Source: Legionellaceae bacterium
GTDB taxonomy: Bacteria > Pseudomonadota > Gammaproteobacteria > Legionellales > Legionellaceae
Assembly (NCBI GenBank): GCA_029213075.1
Contig: JARGPO010000026.1
Coordinates: forward strand, 1 to 46,486
Direction: 5' to 3'
Length of the DNA: 46,486 nt
This document shows positions 44,868 through 46,486 of the stretch, piece after piece. The notes beneath the pieces were generated by a model that saw nothing but the letters and a program-made list of their open reading frames with translations, was not told the origin of the DNA and did no database searches. How positions within the stretch are numbered: position 1 is the first letter of the stretch; every line of letters begins with the position of its first letter. The position numbers and the translations under genes were made by a program.

Positions 44868-46115
44868 ATCGGCTGAGATTTTAGCAACATCTAACTCATC
44901 ATTATCACCTAATAATTCAGAAATAGTTTCAGCATCTGGTCTTTGCGAAGGCTCTATTGCACACATTGAGTTTAATAAAGAATGAAACCTACTTGTCTCT
45001 GGGATATTAAAAGCAGACAATGTTTGACCTAAAGAAAAAATATCTGATTGCTTTGAAAATGAATATCGATAATTATCAACTAATGCACTCTCAATACTCT
45101 TGATCCCCTTCTTATATAGCTCAAATCTTCCGACAAAATCCTCATAAGTTTTAAACATTTCCGGAGGCAAATATACTGCTGTACCCAATGCTTCTTGCCT
45201 ATCTCCATAAATATGAGTGCCTTCAAAATCAATAAAAGTTATAATAAAGCTAACTTCATCAGTCTCTGAAACACGTATGCAAATATTCTCTGGCTTTATA
45301 TCTGTGTGTATAATGTTTTGACTGGATATTTGTACAATATATGCCTTTAAAATACCACATATTAACTGATCCTTTTTTGCACTTGCAAGGGTCTTGTTTT
45401 TATCTAAAAACATTAATAGATTATCACCCGCATCGTACATTATTTCAACACTTTTGTAGAAGAATCTTTCTCTACTAACACAAAAAAAATCACTTTCCTT
45501 TATAACTGGTGGAAAAAAATAAAGATGTGGTGCTAATTTATATTGTTGTCCTTGTTGTTCTATAAAAGCTTTATCACATGATTTCACGCTTTTTAAAACA
45601 GCTCTATTTCCTTGTATATCAATCACAGGTTTAACTACTTTTTTTATGTTTTCACCACGATTATTTCTATATAAATAATAATCTACAGCTACACCTCTTC
45701 CCAACTTTAAAAAATCTTTATTTTCATCCCTTCTCTCCTCTTTATCATATGCACTCTCTTCGCCTTCTGGGGGACCTTCATACCATGAGTGTTGTAATGC
45801 CTCTGGAATAGTATCTAGATCTAGGCTTCCATCTAATGAAAATAATTTCTGCGAATGAAAGAAAATCTTTCCTGCTCCGAATGTTGCTGAGTACTGAGAG
45901 GAGTCTCCTTCTAGTGGATGAATAATATCTATATAAGTAGATGTTCTATCTTCATTAGGAATAACAAAGAAAGATCTTCCATCGCCACGTTTTAGTTTGG
46001 TACCATCCGGTAGTGGCCTATCAACAGGCCATTTATTATCTGCAATATATTGCTGAGGGTTTGAAAAATATTCATGAACTGCACTTTTCTCTTGTTCACT
46101 AACATTTATAGTCAT
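44859..46115 (-). CDS. Eukaryote-like Ser/Thr protein kinase domain protein, candidate effector
   Basis: A 418-residue protein. Residues 1-130 are an unfamiliar N-terminal domain. The kinase part has a possible Gly loop LGRGVAV (138-144) and a candidate ATP-binding lysine (Lys175 or Lys178 in RAVLKSVK). The catalytic loop is IIHTDIKPENICI (270-280, HTD for HRD), the metal motif is FIDFEG (296-299) and the APE region is TAVYLPPEM (312-320). The later KQSDIFSLGQTLS is the helix F Asp segment. Key Asp residues 272 and 296 are present, so it may be active. The ribosome site GGAAG precedes the ATG. There is no signal peptide or membrane helix. Legionella encodes several such secreted kinases (LegK proteins); a host role is inferred. 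Confidence 0.78.
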   Translation of the reverse strand: MTINVSEQEKSAVHEYFSNPQQYIADNKWPVDRPLPDGTKLKRGDGRSFFVIPNEDRTSTYIDIIHPLEGDSSQYSATFGAGKIFFHSQKLFSLDGSLDLDTIPEALQHSWYEGPPEGEESAYDKEERRDENKDFLKLGRGVAVDYYLYRNNRGENIKKVVKPVIDIQGNRAVLKSVKSCDKAFIEQQGQQYKLAPHLYFFPPVIKESDFFCVSRERFFYKSVEIMYDAGDNLLMFLDKNKTLASAKKDQLICGILKAYIVQISSQNIIHTDIKPENICIRVSETDEVSFIITFIDFEGTHIYGDRQEALGTAVYLPPEMFKTYEDFVGRFELYKKGIKSIESALVDNYRYSFSKQSDIFSLGQTLSAFNIPETSRFHSLLNSMCAIEPSQRPDAETISELLGDNDELDVAKISADLF

Positions 46116-46410
46116 AAAGCTTCCATGATGATCAATATGAGAACCAAAAGAATTGTATCAAAATAGTAGCTATTATTACAACCTTAATCGTGCATAAATT
46201 AGACTACCTCCTTTTAGAAAAAAACCACTTAGTTATTAATGTAAATCCTATACATGGTCATATCAAAAAATCACTGAGATCTCGACCATAGGGAGAATTC
46301 TCAAATCAGGGCAAGATCATCAAAGTTAAACTATCTAATCATTAAACTGAAAAATTTATAGGTTGGGTCTTGGCCTAATAGCGCTGCATTAAGCGACGTC
46401 ATTACCCCCT
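46116..46410. other. Intergenic region without a recognisable gene
   Basis: AT-rich sequence between the kinase gene start and the REP-type element at the right edge. I see no open frame, RNA gene or promoter that I could defend. It probably includes the upstream control region of the kinase gene. Confidence 0.5.
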
Positions 46411-46486
46411 CCCCCTACTTACCCTGCTTTATGCAGGGTATCTAGCCAGATTTATTTTAAAATTCCCTAGATGGTCCGAACAAGTC
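46411..46486. repeat. REPIN-like element cut by the window edge
   Basis: The hairpin TACCCTGC-TTTAT-GCAGGGTA at 46420-46440 is headed by CCCCCTACT and followed by TCTAG. A second, inverted half begins at about 46467 with CTAGATGGTCCGAACAAGTC and is truncated at 46486. This is the same head-hairpin-spacer-hairpin layout as at 41-127, with diverged stems. Confidence 0.65.

Noticed and set aside
1-46486. tRNA or rRNA genes
   Set aside because: No cloverleaf-like segment with a T-loop sequence (GTTCGA..) or rRNA signature was noticed in the intergenic regions; a tRNAscan run was not possible.

Overview
The window looks like chromosomal DNA of a low-GC, host-associated gammaproteobacterium, most plausibly of the order Legionellales (Legionella/Coxiella/Berkiella-like). 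This is an inference. It rests on the housekeeping genes (miaB-rluD-pgeF-htrA, ettA, pcm-like plus tolC, lpxH, lpxB), on an IcmL/DotI-type protein (a family tied to the Dot/Icm type IVB secretion system), and on several eukaryote-like proteins: a Rab-like GTPase, a mitochondrial-carrier-family protein, a SET-domain protein and a protein kinase. No rRNA, tRNA, CRISPR array, prophage or transposase gene was seen.

Layout. 1-340: a REPIN-like pair of inverted palindromes. 341-6035: an MFS transporter followed by the tightly packed or overlapping genes miaB, rluD, pgeF and htrA/degQ. 6077-7057: a Rab-like GTPase with an extra C-terminal half. 7241-7934: a small GIY-YIG nuclease gene bordered by REP palindromes and a 12-copy 23-bp tandem array whose unit shares the REP head sequence. 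8087-12285: purine nucleoside phosphorylase, then a minus-strand operon minC-lpxH-two unknown genes joined by 4-bp overlaps. 12357-17290: acyl-CoA synthetase and the pyruvate dehydrogenase E1alpha/E1beta/E2 operon (no E3 in the window). 17520-23215: S1/P1 nuclease, then a Gfo/Idh/MocA dehydrogenase overlapping lpxB, then ybeY, corC and serS. 23302-27943: SDR plus OPT transporter, a Thr-rich IcmL-like protein, and an L,D-transpeptidase; between the last two a 162-bp MITE sits in the loop of a hairpin. 28045-38452: ettA, pcm-like/tolC, ttcA, a SulP-carbonic anhydrase fusion, proS and a second MFS transporter.

38491-46115 is an accessory block rich in eukaryote-like genes. On the minus strand are a possible ankyrin-type protein, panD, a mitochondrial-carrier protein and an FAD-dependent oxidoreductase. 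On the plus strand are a SET-domain protein, cutA and a secreted calcineurin-like phosphodiesterase. A Ser/Thr kinase-like protein converges on these. Together with the GTPase near 6 kb these are the best effector candidates. The window ends in another REP-type element that is cut by the window edge.

The most unusual structures are the REP/GIY-YIG/tandem-array locus (7241-7934), the MITE inside a convergent hairpin (27108-27303) with a decayed relative at 35321-35394, and the eukaryote-like block. I did not find a clearly new defence or mobile system. All names come from reading motifs by eye; no database search was made.
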